A stretch of DNA of 64,000 nt from Balanoglossus misakiensis (Eukaryota; Hemichordata), in the NCBI GenBank assembly GCA_040954595.2, contig CM082580.2, positions 12,958,001 to 13,022,000 on the forward strand. The letters run 5' to 3'. The translations under genes and the position numbers were made by a program. Below are positions 39,387 to 50,800 of the stretch, piece after piece. The notes below the pieces were generated by a model. The model was not told where the DNA came from and made no database searches. It worked only from the letters and a program-made list of their open reading frames with translations. How positions within the stretch are numbered: the first letter of the stretch is position 1; each line of letters begins with the position of its first letter.

Positions 39387-42300
39387 TGTGAGCGGTTTCA
39401 GTTCTGTTCAGATCAATCCGAAATGAAGAGAAGCGAATATAGTAGTGGCAGTGTAGCGTTCTCCCGTCTAGAAGCTGGATGTAGGACTCGTTTGTGCCTT
39501 TAACTCTGGAGGTAGATGTGCTCGTCGAGATGTATCGTGTCTGCGTTTGTAAGAGTCAACGTAAATTCTCGCGTAGCCGCCTGCTTACTTTAATCGTAGT
39601 GGCGCTGTAACGAAGCCTCCAGTTTATGACTTGATGCGATTAGTGCTTACCGTCTTTTCTGCGAGTAGAGGATCATCCCGGAAGTCGGAGAAATCTCAAA
39701 AATCCTCACTGAGAGTTTTCACCGATGTAGAGAATTTCATTCACGGCTCTGTTGAGAGAAATACGCACGCCTGAAAGTCTTATCGAAATATTGCGTTTGT
39801 GTGGAATCCATTCGATGTACTACTAAGATGTTACACACGTCATCAGTAGACATGTGCACATACCGGGGTGTCGACATCTACTGGAACAGCAATATTTCAT
39901 ACATTATTCAATCATGTCGTGCAATGACGTACACGTTCTGTGAACATGTGAATGGATAGCCCAATGTTCTCAATGAATTTCTTTTCGTCAAAGGGAGTGG
40001 TGAGGGTAATTGGAAGGGCGGTACTGTAAAAATGATAATTTCGTGTGACGTGGGTGGCTTCCTGCGAACGTCTTCTTACAAGGTAATTCAACAGGTACGC
40101 TCGATTGACTTCCTCAACCAATAATCGACCTCAGTTATGGTAATTATGGTAATGATTGTGATGTAAGATAATGATTTTTCACCTGCAAGGCGAGGCAAAC
40201 ATAAAGGAACGTGGTCTTTTCTCCCCCGGGGGGAAGCAACAGAGAAAATGTAGTAGCAATTTCATGAAAGCCTTTCCGTGTAGAGAGCCTAACGTAATTC
40301 TCTGTACCAGATATAAAATCCTACAAAACGCAATTACCGACGTGAGGATCGGACACAGCCGAGGAAACTCTTGAACCTCGCTGATGACGTCGGCAGATAG
40401 TAAATTATTGATCGAGAGCGCGTCGCTGTTACTTGAAAGATACGCATGTTGGAAGTGGAAGAAGAACTTTCCAAGAAACACGAGTATTATTTATACAAGA
40501 GACAACACTGTTTGGATTAAAACAATAATTCAAAACTGACATCTATGTTTTAATATTTTCAGAGCTCTTTTGGTTTCTAAAAAAGGACCACAAACAATCA
40601 TCAGAAACAACCTTTTTCTTCTTCTCCATACTGCTCAGTAGCTATGACAACACCCCCCGCACATTTCCAAGATGATGAAGACACGTACCAAAACATACTT
40701 TGATCATAATAAAGCCAAGAGGTCACACACAAATGTACAGTGGATGGAAAATAATGAGGCACCGACAACAAGGAAAACGCCAGGTTTTCATTTCAGCCTA
40801 CAAGGCAGAGAGAGAGAGCGTACTACAGAGTGGACATGATAGACGAGATTGATCGTTTCCCTGGCAACCTCCTGTTTGTTGAAGCTGTTACGTGGGTGCC
40901 AACGAAATGTTTCTGGATCTATGCGAATCTAAGCGCCACGAATTAGCTGTCTAGAAATGATAAAATACATGTAGTTTATTTGTAATGGAAGAACAAATCA
41001 CCAATTTGCGAAATTGAGTGAACTCTGAGTAAACACTCGTCTGCTTTATTTTATACAAAAAATCACAATGATGAATTGAAAGAAGGCGCTTGCAACTTCT
41101 CTGCCGGGTTTTTGACGAAGCGTGTCATTAACAGTTTTGCTGTCTTCTTTTCACAGAACGCTCACATAGACTTAATATTATAAAGGTTGTTTTCATTGCA
41201 GTAACCACAGGTAACCCATAAAGGGGGGAGGGTGCCTGGGGCTATTGGCCGTACTTAACCCTGTGTTTCTCCTCCATATAAATCGTCCTATGACACCTAT
41301 TCTCACGTGTCTTGTTTTTACACTCTGGTTTTTGTAGGCTGTTTTAATGATCTCCGTCGGCAACGATGATGATGCACAACACTAAATCGCGTTGCTTAAT
41401 TTAACACATGTAAGTTTATATCTGTAAAAAATCGAAATGGAAGACAATTTCATTTTACGATCCACACGAACACGAAATTTACAATCTACCTGATTGTACA
41501 CCTAACCTATTGCACCAGAGATTTAACGGGATTAATTACCTGAATTATTTGACGCCCTTCTCAGGAAAGGTCCCCTATACGATTATTTAAATATCCGGAT
41601 CAAAAATCTTTCCATACAAAAGCTGTTTGTATAACATCGCGGTTGCTAACATGTTGCACAATTTTAATATTTTTCAGTCAACGTCATCGTGTTTCCTTAT
41701 TCTACAAATAACAGAAGTACAAATCATTTCAACGACGAAATAAAAATTATTTAATGTGTTTTATAAATAGAATACGAGATTATTTAAACGGATATTCAGT
41801 TATTTTTACACGTCGGATATTGCCACGTAAATTAACAAATTGAACAAAATGACATAATCCAATATGTTGACAGGAAATACTGGCACATTACAGCGCGTCA
41901 CAGTCGCCTGGTAGCAATGATCTAAATATTTTAAAATATTCAGTGATCCAAATCCTACTGACTGTAGTCACAAGGTTGGGTTTGTGCCCTGGCTAAAACT
42001 GTATGTGAGCAGCCGGGATATTGATTTTGTTGGTCAAAATAGCGCCATCAGTGATAACTTTTACAAAACTTATTCATGCCCATATGAATAGGTCATGCAT
42101 CTCTGTGCATTCACCAAGATTCTTGTTTTCATAACGAAGTCCTTCATTAAGGCTCAGTGATTTCTAGGTATCTTTCATCAATCATTTTATTTAATCTTGA
42201 ACTCTATGGATGTGGTTCAGATTCACTACACTTGGCAGTGTTTGGCTAAAAATAATATACATTCACATAAAAGTATTTCATGCTCTCCCATACCCAACAA

Positions 42301-42394
42301 CCCCCGTCCAACTAACATGCATATATATATTATTTAAAAATTCTAGTTTAACTCTAGTTTATCAATATATAATATATATATATCACCATTTAAA
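39387..42394. other. Intergenic region, promoter side of the RASEF-like gene
   Basis: The start codon of the RASEF-like gene is at 39386 (minus), so its promoter lies just above. No clear TATA was found. The AATAAA of Twinkle (minus) is likely TTTATT on + at 42186-42191. AT-repeat stretches occur at 42321-42331 and 42366-42383. No other gene is seen. Confidence 0.55.
42186..42191 (-). terminator. Candidate poly(A) signal of Twinkle
   Basis: AATAAA on the minus strand, 204 nt beyond the Twinkle stop codon. Position is plausible, but no transcript end is visible. Confidence 0.5.
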
Positions 42395-44422
42395 TTAGTC
42401 ATCATCATCATCGTCGTCATCATCATCATCATCATCAGATAAATTTAAATCTGCTTGATTTTTTCTGCTAGCTGTCTCTTTTCTGGCAGTTTTGATTTTA
42501 TCTTCTGAGGCAGCATTCTCTTTGGCAACTTTCTGCTTGCCAGTTTTCAGTGGGTATGAAGACATGCAGAGGGTTTCTTTGCTGAAGTAGAGCGGCATGA
42601 TGCCCAGGTCGCCGTCAAATCTGTTCTTGGTGACCTGGATGTACTTCCTTCCCCTGGGCGATGCCATGCGTTTGTCTTGCAAGATGATGATGTTGTCTGC
42701 TTCCTGGGCGGCCTTGGCTGTGCCGAAGATGGACGCCGTCTGGAGTTCTTCCTGATCCTTTTCCTTGCGTGGATGGATGACCACAGTCACATGGCAATTG
42801 TTGGCCGTGACAAATCGCCGGAATGCCGAGATGACGTTATCATACTGGCTGAATCTGTCCATGGCTGTTGCTCTGTCAGAGAGGCCTACCATAAACTGTA
42901 GATTATCAATGATGACGTGCTCTATGTCGTGGACGTACACGGCGTGTGACATCGCATCCAGAACAGTTTTCAGCGTCTGCTGGCCATGGAAAGTCATGAA
43001 ATACAACGGGAGATTTTCGAACTTGTCAGCCCAGTAATCAAACTGATCCAGCTTCCTCTCCAAGTTCATCTTGGCAAACTGGGTCAGCATGACCTTGGCC
43101 AGTCTTATGTTGGGGATTTCGAAACTGCCCCAGAGTGTATTGACCCCCTGCATGCACAGGTCGACTGAGTACTCACTCATGAACGTGGTCTTGCCACTTC
43201 CAGTGGGACCAGTGAAGACGGTCAGCTCGCCCTTTCTGTGACCTTTCAGCAGTTTATTCAACAGAGGGTATCTCTTCCATTTCACCCCGGCCACTTGCTC
43301 AGCGTGCGTCAACTCACCGAACACCTCCTCCCTGAGCGTTCTGAACGAGGCGATCGCCTTGTGACTAACCGGCTGCGCTTGCTTCATGATGTTGTTGAGA
43401 TTCAGGCCCTGTCTCAGAGCTTCCATTGGATTTGGATGCTCATCCTTAGGCCGGATGAAGAAGCACCTCTTTGGGTTCAGCTTCTTGGCAAACTTCTTGG
43501 ACGCCTCCCAAGATCGAATGTCGTTGTCAAACCAGAGGAGAATATTGTCGAATTGCTCGAGGAGAGGAAGCACTTCTTGTGGCAGGACTGATGTTCCTCT
43601 GGGAAGCGCCAAAGCTGGTAGTCGAGTTGTCTGGTTTACAGCCATAGCGTCTGCTTCACTGCTTGTCAAGATGATATTTTGAACATCTTTACTAATCAAA
43701 TGATATCCAAACAGTCCACTGCAGTCCAATTTCGGTATGCTCCGATCGGTCATACTACTTTTGCCATTCTGGTCCTTCTCCAGGGCCAGCACCCTAGTCC
43801 CCTGGAGTTTGCTGCCATGGTGATACCACGGAAACACAATCAATTGTTGATCCTCCTTAATGCGGGCCCTGTACTTCTTTAGCACCTCCACTGTCAGATG
43901 TTGTATGTTGAAAGTTCTCTTAAGGTGGTCCAATACGGGGCTGTTACAGCTCTCAACAGGTGTGGCACTCTTCCAAAGTTCTTCTGCGTCTCTGATTTCT
44001 GCCGATTCAGCATTTTGGTCGTTGTTTAGTGGTGCATTTGCTTGGATGTTTTTCCCATTTGAGACTGACAGAACATCTTGCAGATTATGCCAAGTCCCTT
44101 TGAACGTGTTGCAGTGGCAGACATAACTTCCAGTGGTCATGTTTACATACATGCATTTTTGATCTTTACTGCTCTGTCCTTTACCGCCACAACACCACGG
44201 GCATTTGGCAACCAGACATGTATAGCCAGTTTTAAATTCAATGTTTCTGTCACGGAGGAACCGTCGGATTTCTGTGACAGTAACATTTAAACTGGGTTGC
44301 GCAAGCACTTTCAGAGCTCTTCTGCATTCATAGGTGGGCAAGGTCCTCATCAATGAGAGTGTAGAGTTAGGCACACACCTTGTCATCGACAAAAGGTGAT
44401 GCACTATACCATGGTGCAGCAT
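42395..44422 (-). CDS. TWNK: Twinkle mitochondrial DNA helicase (intronless)
   Basis: One open frame of 675 aa, close to human Twinkle (684 aa). It is the replicative 5'-3' hexameric helicase of mtDNA in the matrix. The N-terminus is short, with basic residues (MTRCVPNSTLSLMRTLPTYE...) suitable for mitochondrial targeting. A primase-like zinc module follows, with C74/C77, C90 and C102/C104. The TOPRIM-like fold has SSEADAMA (254-261) and LLWFDND (295-301). The RecA/DnaB helicase core has Walker A GPTGSGKTTF (405-414), Walker B-like HVIIDNLQF (502-510), the H4 motif VVIHPRKE (H550), GTAKAAQEADNII (567-579), and the arginine-finger region KNRFDGDLG (R601). The tail is charged and ends in 13 Asp. 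There are no introns, unlike the vertebrate gene. Identity very secure; exact start among several N-terminal Mets less so. Confidence 0.97.
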   Translation of the reverse strand: MLHHGIVHHLLSMTRCVPNSTLSLMRTLPTYECRRALKVLAQPSLNVTVTEIRRFLRDRNIEFKTGYTCLVAKCPWCCGGKGQSSKDQKCMYVNMTTGSYVCHCNTFKGTWHNLQDVLSVSNGKNIQANAPLNNDQNAESAEIRDAEELWKSATPVESCNSPVLDHLKRTFNIQHLTVEVLKKYRARIKEDQQLIVFPWYHHGSKLQGTRVLALEKDQNGKSSMTDRSIPKLDCSGLFGYHLISKDVQNIILTSSEADAMAVNQTTRLPALALPRGTSVLPQEVLPLLEQFDNILLWFDNDIRSWEASKKFAKKLNPKRCFFIRPKDEHPNPMEALRQGLNLNNIMKQAQPVSHKAIASFRTLREEVFGELTHAEQVAGVKWKRYPLLNKLLKGHRKGELTVFTGPTGSGKTTFMSEYSVDLCMQGVNTLWGSFEIPNIRLAKVMLTQFAKMNLERKLDQFDYWADKFENLPLYFMTFHGQQTLKTVLDAMSHAVYVHDIEHVIIDNLQFMVGLSDRATAMDRFSQYDNVISAFRRFVTANNCHVTVVIHPRKEKDQEELQTASIFGTAKAAQEADNIIILQDKRMASPRGRKYIQVTKNRFDGDLGIMPLYFSKETLCMSSYPLKTGKQKVAKENAASEDKIKTARKETASRKNQADLNLSDDDDDDDDDDDDD
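42398..42436. repeat. Coding Asp trinucleotide repeat (GTC/ATC)13
   Basis: Thirteen GAC/GAT codons on the minus strand directly precede the Twinkle stop codon, so the protein ends in a poly-Asp run. It is probably length-polymorphic. Confidence 0.95.
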
Positions 44423-47400
44423 TTTGATTGAATCCAGTGAAAATCAAGTGTTTCCACACGTATGATGACGAACTATATTCTTATTACCTCGATAAGCATA
44501 GTGGTGACCACATGGTTTCCATGGTAACATACAAATGTTTTGTCATCTTTCCTGCAAAAAAGAAAAAAACAATAGATTGTCTTTCAGGGTGTAATGTTGC
44601 GCGTATACGTGCGCCCTCTAGAACTGATTATGAACCATTGGCGCGCCCAGCTAGCTCAGCGCCCCCCGTTTATCAGCTGGTCTCTGAACGGTTCAATACT
44701 AAAAAAAACACCTTACTGTATCGTTTTTTTCAATTAAACCGAAAACTGGTTTCTATCTCAAATCATCATCTACCACAATACAGACTGACCTTGCCGCGAC
44801 AGTGGCAATGTCAATGACAGGGCAAGACCATCAACTATCAACGCCCGTCAGACGTCCGCACGTACGCGTACGGAAGCACATTCAAAACGACATGATCAGT
44901 AGATTGACAGTGATCATTGGAGATAAAATGGTAACACTTACGCCTCTAGCCCAAACCGTCTTTCTACTACCCTTCTTCAAATTCGACCGCCTAAAAACAT
45001 GTGTTTATAATTTTGTTGGCTTCTGGGAGGGCATTCCCAGGTCAAAGTTCATACTGAGTCAATAAAAAGAAATCGGAAGTGACGTCATACATGGCTAACT
45101 GAAAAGGACTTGACTAAGTATTTTGTTCGCATGCAACTGGCATCGTCGGTAGAGAGGTAACGTCTGTTCAGATCGGTACATAGCAAACAGGTTGATCAGC
45201 GCGCGAATAGGATACGAATTACACAGCAACAAAACCTGTCGGCGATGAGGTAAGAATCGGTTTGTGTTCGGAGCGATCAGATGTGCAGAATTTTTTTTTT
45301 TTTCCACAGATCCAGATAGAAATCACACACGACACTCAACTGCTCTTGTCATGGTGTCGTGTTGTCGTTGCAGCTGATCGCGTCTGAATGTCAACATGGC
45401 GATCGAACGTCCCTGCACTGCAGTACATCTCAATACATGTACTGTTTATATAAATCGGTCAGCAAACAGAGTCATGAACGGACGTTCTCGATCACTTTAC
45501 CGAGGAATTCTGCTCAGCTGATTATCGTTGATCTTCATTCTGCTACACATTGTTTCTAACTAGTTAGTCTGTTTCAAAGTTGACAGATTGTTATTTTGCC
45601 CATTTCCCCATCAGCATAAACTAAGGGGTAAGCACTGAAAATGGGGAAGCCAATTCAATTGCTTGTAATGTTCGCTTCACAACTTCAAATCAGGAGGAAA
45701 ATCAATATAATATCAATCTACAGTACTTACTCAAATTTTATTGGTATCATAAGTGGTAATCTATTTGTAATATTTGCAGATTTGATAGGAGACTCAAGAG
45801 GCCTAGGGACAATTAAAACTCGATCAGGTAGGTTAAACGATCTGTTTCAGTTCCTATATTCCCATAGTTAATCTTATTTAAGCTAACCGAAGAAACTTAT
45901 AATCAATTGATGTTAACACATCAGATTTTCATGGAAATCAAATTATAATTCACACACAGAAAATGGGTGACAGATGTGTAGTTGTTTGGTCATTTTAGCC
46001 CCTTTCTGTGCTTTTGCCATGGTGTTCTGTTAAGCTGATGGAAAAGTTCACCTGGATGGATTCATTGGTTAAACTGACCCAGGCGTCTTGCATTAATGCA
46101 CTTGTAAGTATTATGTTGCCCTATTAAGTGTCAACATATTAACCTTGAAACCAACCCCCCTGAGATGGGTTAAAGATATTCTGTATTAAATAATTAAAAA
46201 ACTCCCTTCAGTGGAAAGCAAATGAGCCCGTACAGTGAATATTGGTGGATTCCTTCAACTGTTGAGTTTTGAGGAAGTTTTGGATCATTGGAATGAACTG
46301 GCCTGATCCATTTTAGGAAAACATTGATCAGAACTCAGCATTCCCAACATTCCTTGAAGGCCTTTTTACCACCACCGCGTCAGCCCGGCGATAATGCCGA
46401 TTTTGTGCTCCAGTGGGTTCTCTTTATTTCAGGCCCCGGCATTCCATTTTGACAACAGCTGAACTGTTGCTTTAAAGACAATGAGGTTGTTGCCTCGAAT
46501 CTTTTGTCGTAGGGTGACCCATGCTTGGTGGGCACTGTTATTTTGAGTCATAGCTGCTTTGCAGTATTGAGGTGCTTTCTGTGAGACAAATACAAGAGGG
46601 AAAACTGTTACACATTACCGGTATAACTTGTACAATAAAGTCTCTAGAAGGTTCTATATCTTCAAGAACATTTTTCAAAAAAAAATGCTGTGAGACCTAA
46701 TTCTCTGAATATCTGACAGAACTCAATGACCCATTACAAAATATCATTGTGGCATTTTGTGAGGTCTGAATTGTTCACGTTATTGGACGACTGAAAAAAA
46801 TTGCTGCCGTCGTTATCCCATGATGCAGAGCTAACTGTGGGATCATAACAATGTAACGCCAAACACACAGCTGTGTGCCAGACTTGTGTCAAAGAGTGAT
46901 TCATTATACCGTGCTATTGTCTACTTGCAGAGCTTAAATGAATGAAGCGCACAATTTACTTTATCATGGCGACTCCACTGTGAGTGACTTCATATTATAT
47001 ATGATCAAATTTGACACCAGCTTTCACTGTGAGTCACTCAGCCTTCATTTCAAGTATTTTGCATTGTGGAGACTGTTAGTTTAGCATGGTGGTGTCACAC
47101 AGGACCTGTTTTGTTTGTGGTTCCTGTTTCCAGGTGTTTGGGGTCGCCCGCAAGTATGTGTGTTTTGGAAGGCATTTTTTTGTACACCTGAAAGACTTAA
47201 AATCTTTACTTGATACTTAATATAAACAATGAAATTGCATGGCCTTTTAGAGTTGATACATTCCACTGGAGTGAAAAGGTAACTTTTGTCAGATGAATTA
47301 TTGTGTTTACATGTTTCTGTTTCTGTTTAAATGGGCGATCTTTCAAAAATCCTGCATCTATTTTCCATAGAAAACTGAAGTAGTCTTCATGCGACATTTT

Positions 47401-47840
47401 ATTCCAGAGAAGGCTTATTCCACAGAATATGTAGCAAGTACAAGAGACAACAGACAATCCAATAATTAACTTAATTATCAAAATTGCAGGTAGTATTCCT
47501 CTATAACAACTGTGACCTTAACAATTCTAATTGCAAGCATTTGCGTCATTATATGTAAATTCAATAGTTGATCTAACTTAGCTTTGTTTGGTTAATTTTC
47601 ATCTTTCCATACAGTTCCTACCCGTTGGTGAAATCCACGACAATGTTGATTTGCCTTTGAAATCAGCAAAGAAATGGATGTAAATAACTGGGTCCTGTGA
47701 CGACGAGGTGGAGATTTACAGAGACAAGAAAACTGATTCACAATCAGATGTTTCACCGAGACAAACTCATCACAGTGAACCAAGAGGGAGCGGTTTAGAA
47801 GATTTTACCAACAAACTTGTTTTGTGAAGAAGAAAAAAAA
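44423..47840. other. Divergent intergenic region and LNX 5' UTR
   Basis: Twinkle (-) and LNX (+) are transcribed away from each other. A likely LNX leader exon begins after the acceptor TTTCCATACAG at 47614 and runs into the ATG at 47841. A second possible non-coding exon is 45780-45827, bounded by TTTGCAG and GTAGGT. ORFs between 44428 and 45871 show no motif. Confidence 0.5.
45780..45827 (+). other. Possible 5' UTR exon of the LNX gene
   Basis: A 48-nt segment flanked by a good acceptor (ATATTTGCAG) and donor (CAG followed by GTAGGT), located 2 kb upstream of the LNX start exon. It carries no start codon. Confidence 0.3.
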
Positions 47841-50800
47841 ATGAGTGGAAAAAGTCGGAAAAAGCAGGTGGTCCTGTGTGGAACCTGTGGACAGATGCAT
47901 GAAATTGGTTCAAATCATGTCTTTGATTATTATGAAACTGTTGATGAGGAACTGACATGCCAAGTTTGCTTACAACCACTGGTCAATCCAATGGACACAA
48001 TTTGTGGACATACTTACTGTGCAAAGTGCTTGAAAAGCGTTTTGAGACTGAAAAAGATGTGTCCGATAGACAGAAGAGCCCTTACAAGTAAAGACTGCAA
48101 ACAGGCCAGTATTATGGTGCAAAAGTAAGTATACATTTTCGGGGTTGGTTTTAGGAAGTTCAACATTGAATGCCCACATTGATGATTCTGACCTAAAACC
48201 TACATCCTGGGATGTAGAGAATAGCTGGCAGCCAGCAAAAACAACTGGCTGTCTACAAAAAAAAAATTGCCAGATGTATAATTTATTAGAAGGGAAATTA
48301 AGGTCCCCATAGTGTTCTTAATGTATTCATTGGCATCTTGAGATGTGATAAATCCTGCCTGACTTGTGTCCGTCATTGGCAAATTATAATTTATGTCGTT
48401 ACATGCAGAGGTTAGCTTTGTATTCTCCAGGCTACAGAGAAGGAAATAGGATTGTGCTTCGTGAAATACCAAATGCCATTCCTACTGGCTGAATCACAGA
48501 TAAACTAATCAAGTGAGTTGTCTGGGAGTACATGTCCATAGAACCAGAAGAGAAGAGCGAAGCCTCCAAACAACACAACATCTAGAAGCTAGACTGGTAT
48601 AACTGTGGCACAATTGCACACGTCCAGTGATAAAGGCTTCAAAACATTTTGAATGAAATGTCCTGGAATGTGACTATCTAAAGATTATCAGCTTACAGTC
48701 ATTGAATTTCCTCTGTGAATTCAGCAGCTGCCTGTACCAACACTTGATGTGAAATACTTTCCTGATTTTTATTGATTGGGAAACTCAATACTAAAGACTC
48801 TTTTGTGAATACTCGCATACCCCAATAACAAGGATTGGCACCCAGCTGTACTTTTGTTTCATATGTTGACAGTTTCAGTTTCAAGTGTTTAGATTACATG
48901 AAATCATATTTGGAACTGGAGAACTCTTTCTCAAAGTTGACTTTTAAATACTAGATTTTGCAGAATCGAGAGAGAAGAAGAGAGAGTGAGTGTGTGTTCT
49001 AGAACTTCTAGGAACTTCAGTTTTTGCCTGGGGTAAAAGGGCTTAAGAGTTTGGCAAAAGATTACACAACTATCAGTGAAAATAATAGTCTTTTTATAGG
49101 ACAGTCTATTGGATGCTGAATTGAAATCTGGCATGAGTCCACTACAGAACTTGCATTGCTTCACTGGATGATTTGTTTGCTTGCAATTCCCATGTAAACT
49201 GTTGTCTATTTTCAATGTTTGTGCCACTACATGGAACAGTTCCAAAATTGTACAAAATTCACATATTCTTTTTTTGTTGACTATCACCCATCAAATGACA
49301 TAGCCCTTCAATTCTGTGTATCTACTGGAGTGTAATACTCTCTTAAACAAGATTAAATGTTCACCATTCACTGCTTGCAAACTCGGTCTGAATATGTGTA
49401 TAATGACTGTCACTATTGTTGACAAGTTCAGACTAACAGTTGCCACTATTACAACAATGAGTGACAGCACTGATTGTGCACATATGGCTATATTGATATA
49501 AAGCTAAACACTGTGTTTTTGGCCAATTGAAGTTTTGCAGAGTTGAAGAAGATATACTACAGTAGTTGGTACACAGAATATAATTTCTCAATGTTGTGAG
49601 GATAAATTTAGAGCCATTTTTCCCATTATACCACATGTGTCCATAACACAGCTAGAAATAGACAGTGATCACATTAAGTGCTGGTTACTGTGTCTCCATA
49701 AATTAAACCTCAATTTATCATCATAGTATGAATAAGAAACAAACAAAAGAGCTTGAAATAGATTCCCTCTGCTAATCTGATGCATATTTTGTTGTCTAGA
49801 CTGACCACATCAGGGACAAAGATATATTATCACAGCAACAAAGATGACCCCTTACACTGGCCTTGGCAGGAAACCAAACCAAATTGATTACCAACTTCAC
49901 AGCAAGCCATCTCATTATCTGCCAAGTGTAATAGCTTTGATCAGACTTTAATTGTGCCTAAATTGGTTCCCATGAGATATAAAGGTCACTGACCTGGCAC
50001 TGCCAACTGTGTTTGGTGGATATTGATCTGCATGGATTGTCCCAATGGATGAGACTTCAATGGAAATGTTTTGCTCTCTTTTAAGAGAGGTACGCTTTTG
50101 AAAGTGGACGAGTGAAAGTTGGCATATTGAAAGTAGTGACCATAATCTTCTATTCTATGAAGGTCACATCAACCATGAGCTTTTGTAATTCTTGAACTTC
50201 CAAGGCCCTCGAACATAAATACCCAAAACATCATTATATCGCAACACAATTGAATTGTATCAGCTATAGGGAGAAGCTGACCTTCTAAGGAAACATTTAG
50301 TGATAGCACATATGGTGCACTGTTCCTGAGTGCATAAATTTCAGCACAATAGATGCACACATGTATGTCTGTCCTTGGAAAATAGAAACTGCAGTACACT
50401 ATACAATGTTGGTGGGTGTACACGTAGGGTCAATGCACATCAACTTCACACTTCTTCATGCGTGTGTATATCTGAATAGTGTCTGGATATTTATAAAATA
50501 TGCAACAAAATGGCCAATCACAGACAGCCGTTCATAGATACATGTATTAAACAATGCACATGTGAGCTTTTGTATTTCATTCTGTACAAACCACTCACTG
50601 AAGTATACTTTTTATTGTGTTTCACAGGCTCTTGGACAAACTCAAAGTTTTGTGTCCAAACACTGATTACTGCACTGATGTCATGCAGAGGTCAGATTTA
50701 GAGGGACATTTAAATCATCGCTGTCCTGGCACAGTCACCAGCTGCGTCAATGCTGCCATCGGGTGTGCATTCACCGGACCACGAATGGAGCTGGATACAC

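Noticed and set aside
43238-43591. 117-aa + frame within Twinkle
   Set aside because: Antisense shadow of the helicase gene.
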